From positions 132,053-196,052 of the forward strand of contig CASEOG010000004.1 in assembly GCA_949289575.1 (NCBI GenBank): a stretch of 64,000 bases of DNA. The letters are read 5' to 3'. The notes under the pieces were generated by a model. That model did not search any database. It was not told the DNA's origin and was given only the letters and a program-made list of their open reading frames with translations. Both the position numbers and the translations under genes were made by a program. Positions 1-9,417 of this stretch are shown here, piece after piece; within the stretch, counting starts at the first letter, position 1, and each line of letters starts with the position of its first letter. Source of the stretch: an uncultured Spirochaetales bacterium. GTDB taxonomy: Bacteria > Spirochaetota > Spirochaetia > JAFGXN01.

Positions 1-995
1 CCATCGTTTCCGCTGACAGAAAACAGAGTCTGTTCGTCACTGTCGGTAGATGCAATGATGAATGAGAAAGGCATCAGCAGGCCGAGAAAACTATCGTCGC
101 CCGCTTTTCGGATTCCGTCCAAAAGAGAAACCGATTCGAAAACGGTTTTTCCGTAAGAAGTCATCTGCTCGGACGAAATCTGCCGAACCGGATCAAACGG
201 TCCGATCATACCGGCAAAGGAAAAGAAAATCACATTTTCCGAAGGAGGAAGCGGCTGGTATCCCAGTGCCACTTCGGGCGAGTATCCGACAGCCTTTTTT
301 CCGTATGAATTGGTTAATGTGAGAGCAAAACGGTATGTTCCCAACGTACGGGGCAACGTTATTTCAAAGTAAGAAGAAAGGTCGGGTTTATAAGCGGATG
401 CCGGGAAAACAACATAGTGATCGGCATCGGTTTCAACCGCCGTAACCCATTCGTTGTTACCGGAAAGATACTGTGTTTCCCAAATCACATCCGTAATGAC
501 GGCATCATTGACAGCCGCACCGGGAACGGATGATGCGGGTTGAATCTGAACGGTTCCGCCGATTTTGAGGTCATAAATATTCTCGACAAAATCGACAACC
601 GGAATCGGTGCTCCTTCTTCGATAACCGAAAACTGCGTTTTAAGGGTTTTTACCGATTTTCCGTCGGCCGTTTTCAATGTCCAGACAACGGTATAACGCC
701 CCGGATTCGGCAGATTGACCCGTCGGGTCAGCGTGATGGTACGTTTGATATCGGATACGGAATCCAGTGTCAGAATTTTTTTTCCGCTTTCGTCATAGAT
801 TTTTCCGGAAACCGATGCAACCTGATTCAGAACAACGGCATCGACCGTTAAAACAATATCGTTTCCCAGTAATGCCGAAACAGGATCGGCTTTGGCTGCG
901 TCGAGAGCGATATTCGAGTAATCCGGAATTTTATAAAGATCGTTGGTACATCCGAGAAAAAATAACGTCATCAGCAAAATCAAGAAATTCTTCAT
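1..995 (-). CDS. Putative secreted lipoprotein, C-terminus cut by window edge
   Basis: An open frame runs leftward from an ATG at 995 off the window edge without a stop (about 331 codons visible). The N-terminus is a lipoprotein signal: two charged residues, a hydrophobic stretch and a lipobox ending FFLGC at about residue 16. A GGAGGAA ribosome site precedes the ATG. The mature part is rich in beta-prone segments resembling Ig-like or PKD folds (GRYTVVWTLKTADGK), suggesting an outer-membrane or periplasmic surface lipoprotein. It heads away from three further lipoproteins on the same strand, separated by 17-20 bases, so it is probably the distal gene of one operon. No specific function is recognised. 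Confidence 0.75.
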   Translation of the reverse strand, partial: MKNFLILLMTLFFLGCTNDLYKIPDYSNIALDAAKADPVSALLGNDIVLTVDAVVLNQVASVSGKIYDESGKKILTLDSVSDIKRTITLTRRVNLPNPGRYTVVWTLKTADGKSVKTLKTQFSVIEEGAPIPVVDFVENIYDLKIGGTVQIQPASSVPGAAVNDAVITDVIWETQYLSGNNEWVTAVETDADHYVVFPASAYKPDLSSYFEITLPRTLGTYRFALTLTNSYGKKAVGYSPEVALGYQPLPPSENVIFFSFAGMIGPFDPVRQISSEQMTSYGKTVFESVSLLDGIRKAGDDSFLGLLMPFSFIIASTDSDEQTLFSVSGND

Positions 996-1012
996 ACAGT
1001 TCCTCCTTCCTG

Positions 1013-1972
1013 TCAGAATTTATTCAGAGACGTCGAATAAGATTTATCCCGTTTGAAAACAATATCGTTTTTGATCACCAGTTGGGAACCGCCCGTATTG
1101 TCAGCCGCATTCGACAGACTGTCGACTTTAAAGACACAATCGCCCTTTTTGCAAAGAATTTGTGTAAAATTTCTGTAATCTGTGATATTGTTCGGAATAC
1201 CTGTAAAAGTGACTTCGCCGTTCAGAGTCGAAGTGAACGAAACGGTTTCTTTCGAGACACTCCAGTTTTTGAATTTATTCGGTTCGTAGAGAGTCGTTCC
1301 GACAGGAAGAACCTTCGAGCTGTCGGTCGGATCTTTCCAGTTCGGCGTCAGCGCCGTTACCAGCATTCTCATCTTGGCTTCCTGAACCTGCGGATAAATC
1401 ATCAGCTCGACACGGGCCATCAGTTCCCCGCCGTCTTTTGCGTACGAATATCCCGAATCGGAGGCTTCAAAGGTGATATCGCCGACCCATTTCGTTTCTT
1501 CCAAATCACGGAAATAGAGTCCCTGAGTCAGCGGTTTTCCTTCCACCGCCGTAAACCGGTATTCGGAAATATAACTGGTCGACTCCTTATCGAGAGCCGC
1601 CGTATACCGGTGGGCATCCCCTTTTTTCAAAACCATCTCCGTTCCGGAACGGTCAAATTCGAGAAAAGCATAGGCCGGATCTTTTTGATAACTGTTGGCC
1701 GCATAATTTCCTCCGATTTGGAGTGCCTTTCCTTTCTGTTTCCAGTTTCCGGTCAAAGAAGGCGTAAAGTTCGGAAGTCCCGTCACTTCGGCATAGCCGA
1801 AAGCATGCAAATAAATCGTGACATCCAATACCTGCGGCTCCGTCCAGCCTTCGTAGCCGGTCTTCATCACCTCGAGTGAACCGTACCACGAACTGCCTCT
1901 GATTTCTTCGGGTAAATTACCGCAGGAAGAAAGAAGCGAAAGCGACAAAAGCAAAATAACTGTTTTTTTCAT
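1013..1972 (-). CDS. Putative lipoprotein, 319 aa
   Basis: Predicted lipoprotein: MKK start, hydrophobic core and lipobox LLSSC near residue 16, so the mature protein begins at Cys16. The ATG at 1972 is preceded by a GGGAGGAA ribosome site. The rest is soluble, with many beta-prone stretches and no membrane segment. It is the third gene of the lipoprotein run (16 bases after its upstream neighbour) and is likely co-transcribed with it. No family is recognised. Its role in the cell envelope is inferred only from the signal. Confidence 0.75.
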   Translation of the reverse strand: MKKTVILLLSLSLLSSCGNLPEEIRGSSWYGSLEVMKTGYEGWTEPQVLDVTIYLHAFGYAEVTGLPNFTPSLTGNWKQKGKALQIGGNYAANSYQKDPAYAFLEFDRSGTEMVLKKGDAHRYTAALDKESTSYISEYRFTAVEGKPLTQGLYFRDLEETKWVGDITFEASDSGYSYAKDGGELMARVELMIYPQVQEAKMRMLVTALTPNWKDPTDSSKVLPVGTTLYEPNKFKNWSVSKETVSFTSTLNGEVTFTGIPNNITDYRNFTQILCKKGDCVFKVDSLSNAADNTGGSQLVIKNDIVFKRDKSYSTSLNKF

Positions 1973-1988
1973 GTTTTCCTCCCTTCTC

Positions 1989-3797
1989 TCAGTCTACCAA
2001 AAGATATTTTTCGGTATCTTTCATTTCCGTAACAACCGCCTTCATTTCATCATCGCTTAAAATCCCTTCGTAAACGCGGGCATGGAACCATCCTTTAGTT
2101 CTCCAGTAAGCGTTGGCGGAGGCGGCATATCGGTTTACCGCTCCGAGCGAAAATGTTCCGACATTGTTGCCGGCACGGTAATTCAGATTCGAAGGGGTCA
2201 CCTTACAATCGGCAGCGGTTGCCGATTGAAACGAACTCCATTCGGCATTAACAGCGCCCCATTTCGCGGTTGTCTGTGTTCCGTTTGCGGTTTGAATAAA
2301 AAAGATTCCGGGATTATTTGTTCCGCTGACGGAAGTCACAAACGATGCCTTTGCGGAACTCCCGTTATTCCCTTTCCATTCAAAACCGGCCGTCGTAAAT
2401 CCGGAATTAAAGTAAGTTCCCATATATTTATTTGTTTCACTGCCGGCCGCATAACCGAATACCGCCCTCAATCCGCTGGCAGCATCACCGCCGTTTTGTT
2501 TAAACTTAACAACAATCGTCACTTCCGAAGGTGAAAACATATATTCGCCCCATGACGGGAAAACGGTTTCCATCAAAGCGGAATCGATAAGGCCGCATCC
2601 TTCGGACTGTGCATCCACATACACGGATTTCTCACCACGGTTACGGGCAGTCAAATACTCTTCCGAATCAAAAAGGAGACGTTTATCGTATGAAAAGGTA
2701 TCGTCGCTCAGGAAAACCGGAAGCGAGACTACCGGCGACGGTGTTCCGTTTAAATCGACGACGGAAAGCCGGACATGCTCGAAAGGTGTTTCCGACGCTG
2801 AAATACGGTCTGCATCTTCCCTATTAATCAAATAGAACAAAATATAATTTTCTTCGATTCCGGGATCTTCAACCTGAGCGGAATAAGGAAGAAATACCTT
2901 TTCTTTTAAATCTTTTCCCGGCCATTCGTGACCGCCTACCGCATAATCCAGAAAATTCAGAACATAATATTGGTCGTAGAACGCCGAAAAATACTCATTT
3001 TCCAATGTTTTGAAATAAGTTGCCGCTTCTTCCGGAGGCGTCACACTATCGTTTATAAATACACTTTCCGCACCGGTCAGACTCGCCCACTCGGTTTTGG
3101 ACACGGACACAACAGCCTGGCTGCCGTTGGACGTCAGCGACGGTTCTTTTCCCAAAACATATCCGTTGACAGCCACCACCGGTGACGGTAAAAATCCGTC
3201 CCGGACCGCCCCCACTTTCAAAGTAAGGGAACCGGTTTCCAGCAGGTCGATCAGAATTTCATTGCCGACTGTCTCCGATTTGTGCGGATTGCTGCCGTCC
3301 GTTGTAAAAATACAGGAAGCTCCGACGGGAGGAATCAGCCGTAACTGATCTCCGTTTTGAAAAACATACCCGTCAAGATAAAATCCGTCTACGGGAATCT
3401 GATTCCGGTAAAGCTGGACTGTCGGGGCAGCCAGCAGTTTCTGTTCGGCAGCCGGAATACAAAGGACATACGAATATGAAACGGAGACCTCTCCCAAAGT
3501 CAAAGTCGCTTTCAAAAGACAATATTCGTCACTGTATGGCTGACGGGCTGCACACAACGCCGTACCTTCCGAATAAAGAACATTTTCATTCGATGAGGTA
3601 TAAGTGACATCGGCTCCTTTAAAATAAAAAGGAAAGAAATCCAGCTCCGAGTTTGAAGAGACTACCGAAGCGATTTCTTTTAATTCTTTCGAGATAAAGG
3701 CGTCGTATTCTTCCCCGATTGCTTTCAATTCTTTTTTCGACGGATCGCACGCCGTAATAACAAACGGCAAAATCAATAAAATCAAAAACCGTTTCAT
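1989..3797 (-). CDS. Large lipoprotein with probable C-terminal LamG-like fold, 602 aa
   Basis: Lipoprotein signal at the N-terminus with lipobox VITAC around residue 17. The central part contains a chitobiase-like segment (residues about 160-190, FTTDGSNPHKSE, as in beta-sandwich domains that follow 'IYYTTDGS' patterns). The C-terminal 200 residues look like a concanavalin/LamG-like jelly roll ending in HARVYEGILSDDEM, which resembles the final strand and helix of LamG domains. That suggests carbohydrate or surface binding, which is an inference. It lies 9 bases after the upstream lipoprotein and 16 bases before the next, so it is an operon member. Confidence 0.75.
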   Translation of the reverse strand: MKRFLILLILPFVITACDPSKKELKAIGEEYDAFISKELKEIASVVSSNSELDFFPFYFKGADVTYTSSNENVLYSEGTALCAARQPYSDEYCLLKATLTLGEVSVSYSYVLCIPAAEQKLLAAPTVQLYRNQIPVDGFYLDGYVFQNGDQLRLIPPVGASCIFTTDGSNPHKSETVGNEILIDLLETGSLTLKVGAVRDGFLPSPVVAVNGYVLGKEPSLTSNGSQAVVSVSKTEWASLTGAESVFINDSVTPPEEAATYFKTLENEYFSAFYDQYYVLNFLDYAVGGHEWPGKDLKEKVFLPYSAQVEDPGIEENYILFYLINREDADRISASETPFEHVRLSVVDLNGTPSPVVSLPVFLSDDTFSYDKRLLFDSEEYLTARNRGEKSVYVDAQSEGCGLIDSALMETVFPSWGEYMFSPSEVTIVVKFKQNGGDAASGLRAVFGYAAGSETNKYMGTYFNSGFTTAGFEWKGNNGSSAKASFVTSVSGTNNPGIFFIQTANGTQTTAKWGAVNAEWSSFQSATAADCKVTPSNLNYRAGNNVGTFSLGAVNRYAASANAYWRTKGWFHARVYEGILSDDEMKAVVTEMKDTEKYLLVD

Positions 3798-3806
3798 GAC
3801 TCCTCC

Positions 3807-5687
3807 TTAAGGTAATTCGAAAAGACCGCGTTCGGCCAATCGGGAAGCAACCGCCCCGCTCTGTGTTTTCGACTGTTCAATCGTCAGCGAATTCCAAATC
3901 TCAAAATGATAAATCGTATAGAAAGAAGAGGGATCGCCCCATTTTAAACCTTCCCAAACAGCACTAGAAGACGGATTCAAGTTGTTCTTTTCGGAAAGGT
4001 AGGTATTCGCAATGACGGTCGAGGGCAAAGACCCGAGTGCAAACGAAACGGTATCCGTTCCGTTCCCGGGCGTCAGAATATCGGTCAGATTCCGGTATAC
4101 GACCTCTTCGCCGTTTGTATATCCGGCCGGATTGTATGAAGTGGTTCCGAGAGCTTCCGTACCGAGAACTCCGTCCGATCCTACCGGATAAAGTTTCATA
4201 TACGATTCCCCTGTGCCCGATACCGGCCCGGAAGTGAAAACAAAAATATAAAAACCGCCCGGAACCTGTTTCTTGGTAAATTTCAATCCGGTTGTCGGCG
4301 CCGCATCTTTAAACTGCCGCCACGCAAAACCGAAACTTCCGGACGCCGGCCACATCAGCATGGAAATCAGCCGATTCTGATCCTTTTGCGAAAAAGCAAA
4401 AAAAGGATAAGCGGTATTTGCGGCAAAACCGCTGTCTGCAATCTTCACGGCCCCGATAACGGTAAAGGTCTGACTGATTTTTTTCAGTTCCGTAAAATAA
4501 GACTGAACTGTCGTATCGTCACTGCTGCTGTCATAAACCGCATTTAAAGATTTTTTATCAAAAAAAGATGTCATTCGGAACCGACCGCCGTTACTGATGC
4601 TGTACCTCAACGTCAGATTCGATTCGGGTGTTTCGTTTCCGGCCGTATCGAACACGGCAACCGTCAGTCCCGTATCCTCCGCCTTCGGCTCGTTAATTCG
4701 AACGGAACAATTTTTATCATAGTAATCGGCACCGAAATTGGGATTTAAAGTGACCAGCGGCTTCAATATTTTTTTAACATCCGCCTGCAAAAAGCTTTCC
4801 GTCGCGGAACCATCGGGTTTCTCCGCATAAAGCTTCGAGAGTTCGTTAAAATCCCAAACATCGACCGTTACCGACATGGTTGATTCAAGAAACAAATTTT
4901 CGGTATTGACCGCTAATGTACGCGTAACGGCAGGGGAATTTTTGAGTTTATCCTCGTCTTCGCTTTTCGGTGCGACATAGGCGGAAAAAGTCACCTCTCC
5001 CGTTTTTTCCCCGGGAATTTGAATCTTATATGTCCCGCTGTCGAGTGCGTCCGTATCCGCCAACTGTTGATAGGCTTCGTTATTGAAGGAGTAGTAAAAG
5101 ATTCCGTCGGCAAATCCTTTAACGACAATCCAATCACCGCTCCACAAAGCAGGTGTCAGCGGCACATTCCAGTCTTCTTCTCCGATAACCGTATAATCCG
5201 TCTCCGTTAAGCGGTAAATCTTAATCACCGGAGGCTGAAGCGCCACCAGCACCGCATCGGGCGCAACCGTAAACAGATGAGAAAAGGAAACCTTGTCATC
5301 ACCCATTTTCAGTGTTACCGATACGGAAAACGAACGGGAAACGCCGTCGGGATTCGAACCGACGGAAAAAGTCTGGCCCGAAAGAGAGACCAGACCTCCC
5401 GCATTGTTTTCGAGCCCGTAGACAACAGAGGCCCGTATCGAAATCTTTTCTTTGGTTTCCGGATCGGTAAAGTCGGTCTTAATTTCTTTTTTCAGTGAAT
5501 CGTTGAACCAGTCCTGTAAACGACCGGAAATTTCATAACCGACAGGAGCAAATGTCTCATCGAGCGAGAGCAGATAGGCTTTTTTCAACGCACTTAATTG
5601 AAGAGAAGTCCGGCTGATTTCCGGATCCGACACAGGCGGACATCCGAACAGAAAAACCGTAAATAGAAAAACCGATAATCTTTTCAT
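3807..5687 (-). CDS. Large lipoprotein with probable LamG-like C-terminus, 626 aa
   Basis: First gene of the lipoprotein run. The N-terminus MKRLSVFLFTVFLFGC is a clear lipoprotein signal with Cys at 16, and the ATG at 5687 follows a GGGGGGAGAT ribosome site. The C-terminal 200 residues have the same layout as the next gene: a beta-rich domain ending in HFEIWNSLTIEQSK, like the closing strand and helix of LamG folds. The two are probably diverged paralogues of similar size. A TATAAT-like -10 lies on the minus strand at 5713-5718, with no convincing -35. Function unknown; surface adhesion or polysaccharide binding is possible. Confidence 0.75.
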   Translation of the reverse strand: MKRLSVFLFTVFLFGCPPVSDPEISRTSLQLSALKKAYLLSLDETFAPVGYEISGRLQDWFNDSLKKEIKTDFTDPETKEKISIRASVVYGLENNAGGLVSLSGQTFSVGSNPDGVSRSFSVSVTLKMGDDKVSFSHLFTVAPDAVLVALQPPVIKIYRLTETDYTVIGEEDWNVPLTPALWSGDWIVVKGFADGIFYYSFNNEAYQQLADTDALDSGTYKIQIPGEKTGEVTFSAYVAPKSEDEDKLKNSPAVTRTLAVNTENLFLESTMSVTVDVWDFNELSKLYAEKPDGSATESFLQADVKKILKPLVTLNPNFGADYYDKNCSVRINEPKAEDTGLTVAVFDTAGNETPESNLTLRYSISNGGRFRMTSFFDKKSLNAVYDSSSDDTTVQSYFTELKKISQTFTVIGAVKIADSGFAANTAYPFFAFSQKDQNRLISMLMWPASGSFGFAWRQFKDAAPTTGLKFTKKQVPGGFYIFVFTSGPVSGTGESYMKLYPVGSDGVLGTEALGTTSYNPAGYTNGEEVVYRNLTDILTPGNGTDTVSFALGSLPSTVIANTYLSEKNNLNPSSSAVWEGLKWGDPSSFYTIYHFEIWNSLTIEQSKTQSGAVASRLAERGLFELP

Positions 5688-5830
5688 ATCTCCCCCCTAT
5701 GAATTTTTAAAGATTATAAATTATTCTATTACAGTTTATTTTTGAGTTGCAAATTAAATTTTTAATTAAATTTAATAAAGATATAAGTCATAAGATATAT
5801 AAAAACCCGGAGTAAAAAGACAAAAAAAAT

Positions 5831-5903
5831 TAGTGGCGAAGGGACTTGAACCCCTGACAGAGCGGATATGAGCCGCTTGCTCTACCGACTGAGCTACGCC
5901 ACC
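5831..5903 (-). tRNA. tRNA with anticodon CAT (Met, or Ile2)
   Basis: On the minus strand a full cloverleaf folds. The acceptor stem is GGTGGCG with CGCCACT (one G-T pair at position 1). The D arm is GCTC/GAGC, the anticodon stem AGCGG/CCGCT is perfect around the loop CTCATAT, and the T arm is AGGGG/CCCTT with TTCAAGT. The anticodon is CAT, so this is elongator Met or an Ile tRNA whose C34 is modified by TilS; sequence alone does not decide. The discriminator is A and CCA is not encoded. It is a single gene upstream of the lipoprotein run. Confidence 0.93.
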
Positions 5904-5949
5904 AATTATGAGGACAATCTAACAGGTTTTGCGATTTTTGTCAACACAG

Positions 5950-8487
5950 TTACTGAAATTTATTTCCGTCGATTTTCAGAAAACGGGTCCAAAAATTTCC
6001 TGTCAGAAATTCCTGACAGACGGAAACTCCGGGAACAAAAAACTTCTTTTCATAGAACAGAAGCTGAATTTTTGTCGAGAGAGTATCTTCATTAATCTCG
6101 TCGCCGTTATCTTTGGCAAAAAAATGCAACGCCAGTGTATTCGTATAAATAAAAAAGAGAAAGTTGGGTTCCGGCTTCTGGATAAACTGCATTCGGATGA
6201 ATTTGGAAAGTTTGAGAAGAGCCCCCTCCTCTTTTTTTATCGCCCGAAGAAGATTGTCAAGAAAATCTATGTACTGCAGCAGGAATGAACGCCGGGAGTT
6301 AAAGAAATAAAAATGATCTTCAATCTCTTCGAATCCGGACGGAAAATTTTTGATGGTCATCAGACTGACTGTTTGTGTCGAAAACGGCATGAGGTTTTTT
6401 CTTGCCGAAGCTATGAATTTCAGCGCATCGTCAATCCGACCTTCCCACAGAGCTCCTTCCGCCTGAAAAAAACAGGCATCGGCAGAGAGACGGGATAATG
6501 CGGCAAAGCAACGCTTTGCCTTTTCCTTACGGCCGCTGTAAATATAAATACGCCCGACCCATGCCTGAAGAACCGCTATCGTCTGTTCGGGATCCGAGAT
6601 TTTTGCCGAAGCGCAGTCCCTCATTAAGTCCAGAAGAATTTCCTCCGCCTGTCCGTATCGTCCCAAATCAAAATAAAAACGGCTTTGAAGAAAGCGGTAA
6701 AAAAACCTGTTGCGGAAAAGCGAGTCGGTATAAAGATCCGACGGCTCCGAAAAAAACCGTTCCAGCTCCCGAAACTGTCCCGATACGTAAAGCGAAGCCG
6801 CACGTAAAAGCTGTGCCTGAACATAATAAACGGTATGGGCTCCTTCCGTCGGTTCCGTGTCGAACAGAAAATTCAAATAACACGAACCTTCGTACAACTT
6901 CTGCATTCCGAACATCGAGGAAGCAATCAGAAAATTTCCCAGTAATTTATATCGAATCTTGTCGCTGTCGGAAATTTCGTTGACACGGAAGAGCACCTCC
7001 TTGGAAACATTGACAGACTCTTCCATACGGTAAAACATATAGTGAAAAATCGCCGTTGCCGCCTGCCGTTCGAAATCGATTTTCAGACTGCCCGAAGAAG
7101 CCGGCAGTTTCAGAATTTTTTCGCCGCATGAGAGAACAGACGGAATATCGTACGCCGTTCTGGCACGGTGAAACCGGCCCAGAAGAATCATTTCATCCAA
7201 CAGCGTTCTTTCCGACCCGTCGGGCAAATCGGCCGAACAGTCATTCAGCAAATCGAGGACAATATCCGATTCCGTAATTCTCAGATTCTGCAGCAGCGTC
7301 TGAATCACTATCAATATTTTATAAAACCGTTCGGGGTCGTCTTTCTGTTTTAACAGATACGAGGCGTAGGCTTCCGGATAATGAATTTCTCCGGCCCCGA
7401 ACATTTTGAATATCAGATGATTCAGATGATCGAAAAATTCTTCTTTTTTTTCGATAATTTCCCTGTTCAGAGCGGAACCGAAAGCGGAAAAATCGGCTTT
7501 ATCCTCCGGATCGAGGTTCCAGAATCCGAACAGTAAAGCGGTTTTGACACAAAAATCACTTTTGCCGGCCGGAAATTCATCGAGCTGTTTCAGCAGTTTC
7601 GGAATCTGGGAAATTTCGAGAAAATCTTTCACGGAAATAACGACACTGAACAGACGAATCAGATCCCGCTCCCACCGGGAGGGATCGGCAAAAACAGCCT
7701 GAATCGGTAATACCGAAGCGTCGGGCAACAGGGACCGGTTGCCGGCATGGATAATAACGGGAATTTCCCGTTTGCTGTCAATCTCTTCCTCCCGGAGAAA
7801 CCGGTAGGCCGACTGAACCTCTTCTTCCGTATAAGCGGAAATCAGAAATAATGTTTTGCGACGTCCTTTCTTTAACGGAACTCCGGGCCTGCAAATCCTG
7901 ATTTCATACGACATCTCCCAATGTTCCCTGATCCAATTTCTCATCAGAAACGGAAATCCGCCGAACACCTCGATTGCGGACGCGGAACCGGACTCCTGCC
8001 ATTCCGAAAAAAGGTCTTCCAGCTCTCTGTTAAAGGCTCTGAAATCGGAATCGAGCGACCCGTGCAGCAGCCACCCGTTTTCGCCTTTATCGACAACAAA
8101 GAAAGAATTATCGTAATGTCCCAGAAAAAAATCTTCGTACGGGAAAGAGACTTCGGTATCGATAAAGAGGGTGTTTCTTTCTTTCTGAAGAAAAAGACGG
8201 TTTTTCAGACGATCGATAACGGTTAAAGGAGCACTCCCTCGTCCCTCCTCTTCCCAAAGAAGCATGGAAAAATCGAATCGTGACTGCCGGTTTGCTTCGA
8301 AGAATTCGAGAACTTCGGCTAAAGTATTGCCCATTCTGTTTTCGCAGGAAGAATCATAGGCGACACGGTATAAAAACAGATCATCCTGTTCGCAAACCGG
8401 TTCGGCCGGCAGTTCCTTTCTCAGAACAGCCGACAATTCCGTAACCGGCACAAAGTTTTTTTCCCGACGAACCGCTCTTTTTTTCAT
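5950..8487 (-). CDS. Large TPR-like protein of unknown function, about 845 aa
   Basis: A long soluble protein with no signal peptide or membrane span. I start at the ATG at 8487 (MKKRAVRRE); an ATG at 8523, directly behind the upstream stop, would add 12 Trp-rich residues and cannot be excluded. The N-terminal third mixes alpha/beta stretches. Roughly residues 430-720 form repeated helix pairs of TPR type (GRYGQAEEILLDLM, GRKEKAKRCFAAL, GRIDDALKFI). TPR arrays usually act as scaffolds. It follows a lipoprotein gene by 4-40 bases and is probably co-transcribed with it. No family recognised; a signalling or regulatory ATPase-like N-terminus cannot be shown. Confidence 0.75.
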   Translation of the reverse strand: MKKRAVRREKNFVPVTELSAVLRKELPAEPVCEQDDLFLYRVAYDSSCENRMGNTLAEVLEFFEANRQSRFDFSMLLWEEEGRGSAPLTVIDRLKNRLFLQKERNTLFIDTEVSFPYEDFFLGHYDNSFFVVDKGENGWLLHGSLDSDFRAFNRELEDLFSEWQESGSASAIEVFGGFPFLMRNWIREHWEMSYEIRICRPGVPLKKGRRKTLFLISAYTEEEVQSAYRFLREEEIDSKREIPVIIHAGNRSLLPDASVLPIQAVFADPSRWERDLIRLFSVVISVKDFLEISQIPKLLKQLDEFPAGKSDFCVKTALLFGFWNLDPEDKADFSAFGSALNREIIEKKEEFFDHLNHLIFKMFGAGEIHYPEAYASYLLKQKDDPERFYKILIVIQTLLQNLRITESDIVLDLLNDCSADLPDGSERTLLDEMILLGRFHRARTAYDIPSVLSCGEKILKLPASSGSLKIDFERQAATAIFHYMFYRMEESVNVSKEVLFRVNEISDSDKIRYKLLGNFLIASSMFGMQKLYEGSCYLNFLFDTEPTEGAHTVYYVQAQLLRAASLYVSGQFRELERFFSEPSDLYTDSLFRNRFFYRFLQSRFYFDLGRYGQAEEILLDLMRDCASAKISDPEQTIAVLQAWVGRIYIYSGRKEKAKRCFAALSRLSADACFFQAEGALWEGRIDDALKFIASARKNLMPFSTQTVSLMTIKNFPSGFEEIEDHFYFFNSRRSFLLQYIDFLDNLLRAIKKEEGALLKLSKFIRMQFIQKPEPNFLFFIYTNTLALHFFAKDNGDEINEDTLSTKIQLLFYEKKFFVPGVSVCQEFLTGNFWTRFLKIDGNKFQ

Positions 8488-8527
8488 GCGGTATCCGCCC
8501 CATTCCACCAACAACCAAACCATCTCT

Positions 8528-9310
8528 TTATTCCCAGTTATAAAAATTATAAGCACCCGGCTGAAACGGCTCCGCGGAAGGTTTGTACGGATCGAGAATC
8601 TGCATCAAATCTGCCTGACAATCCGTTATCAGCCATTTTTTTGTCTTATCGACAGTTGTTTCTTCCAGAATCATCTCACCGTCGGTCACTCCGTTTCCTC
8701 TGTAAAACCGCATATTGACCCGGGCCGATTTTCCGGTTATTTCCACTTTCCCGATTCTGACCACATCGGGCACAGCTTCTTCCTCCAGATAAAAGCCGAA
8801 GGAGGAAGAAAGCAGCAGAACGGCACTCGGATGAATGCAGTCTTCATTTAATGTCCCGATTCGCAAATCACGGAAAAAAGTGTTGAGTGTTTTCAGAATT
8901 TGGGAAACCCGATAATCGGTGTTCTGAAGATTTTCCAGAGGACCGATCAGATAATCTTCCGGAACCACCCGTTTCAGAGTCATTTTATAAATAAACATAT
9001 CGTCAATCCGGTCGCCGGAGGAAAGATTTCTGTCTGCGGAGTCGGATGATGAAGAGGCGGACGTTTTCGAAGAGAAGACCGGAGGCGCCGGCACGGGAGA
9101 GACCGGCTCGGAAGCAACGGTATCGTCCGAAGAGGGATTGTCCGACGCGGCCGTCGAATCCCCCTCTTCTTTTTGTTCGGGAATAAAATTGGTTTCGGAA
9201 ACCGATTCTGCCGACCGGATTTCCTCTTCCGCCGCTCCGGCCTTTTTTTTACAGCCGAAAAGCGCCAAAAGAAGAAGCAACGCGACAGAAAGAGGCACAA
9301 ATCGCTTCAT
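8528..9310 (-). CDS. Putative lipoprotein with Ser/Asp-rich linker, 260 aa
   Basis: Lipoprotein signal MKRF...LALFGC with Cys at residue 20, followed by KKK. Residues about 25-90 are low-complexity (Ser, Glu, Asp, Pro), typical of a tether, then a folded domain of about 150 residues (IYKMTLKRVVPEDYLIGPL, then a beta-rich part with FYRGNGVTDGEMILEE, like NTF2- or Cif-like folds, which is only an impression). It is divergent from aconitase across 107 bases and is followed directly by the large TPR-like gene. Function unknown. Confidence 0.75.
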   Translation of the reverse strand: MKRFVPLSVALLLLLALFGCKKKAGAAEEEIRSAESVSETNFIPEQKEEGDSTAASDNPSSDDTVASEPVSPVPAPPVFSSKTSASSSSDSADRNLSSGDRIDDMFIYKMTLKRVVPEDYLIGPLENLQNTDYRVSQILKTLNTFFRDLRIGTLNEDCIHPSAVLLLSSSFGFYLEEEAVPDVVRIGKVEITGKSARVNMRFYRGNGVTDGEMILEETTVDKTKKWLITDCQADLMQILDPYKPSAEPFQPGAYNFYNWE

Positions 9311-9417
9311 AAAAGCAGTTTATCAGAAGATTTTTTTATTGTCAAACAGTTTCTTTTTTCCGCAAAAAAATGTTATAATCAGAAACAAAATGTCGTTGAC
9401 AGAAAAGGAGAAACGTT

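Noticed and set aside
767..1879. Plus-strand frame of 370 aa
   Set aside because: Antisense to two lipoproteins with signals and ribosome sites; no motif.
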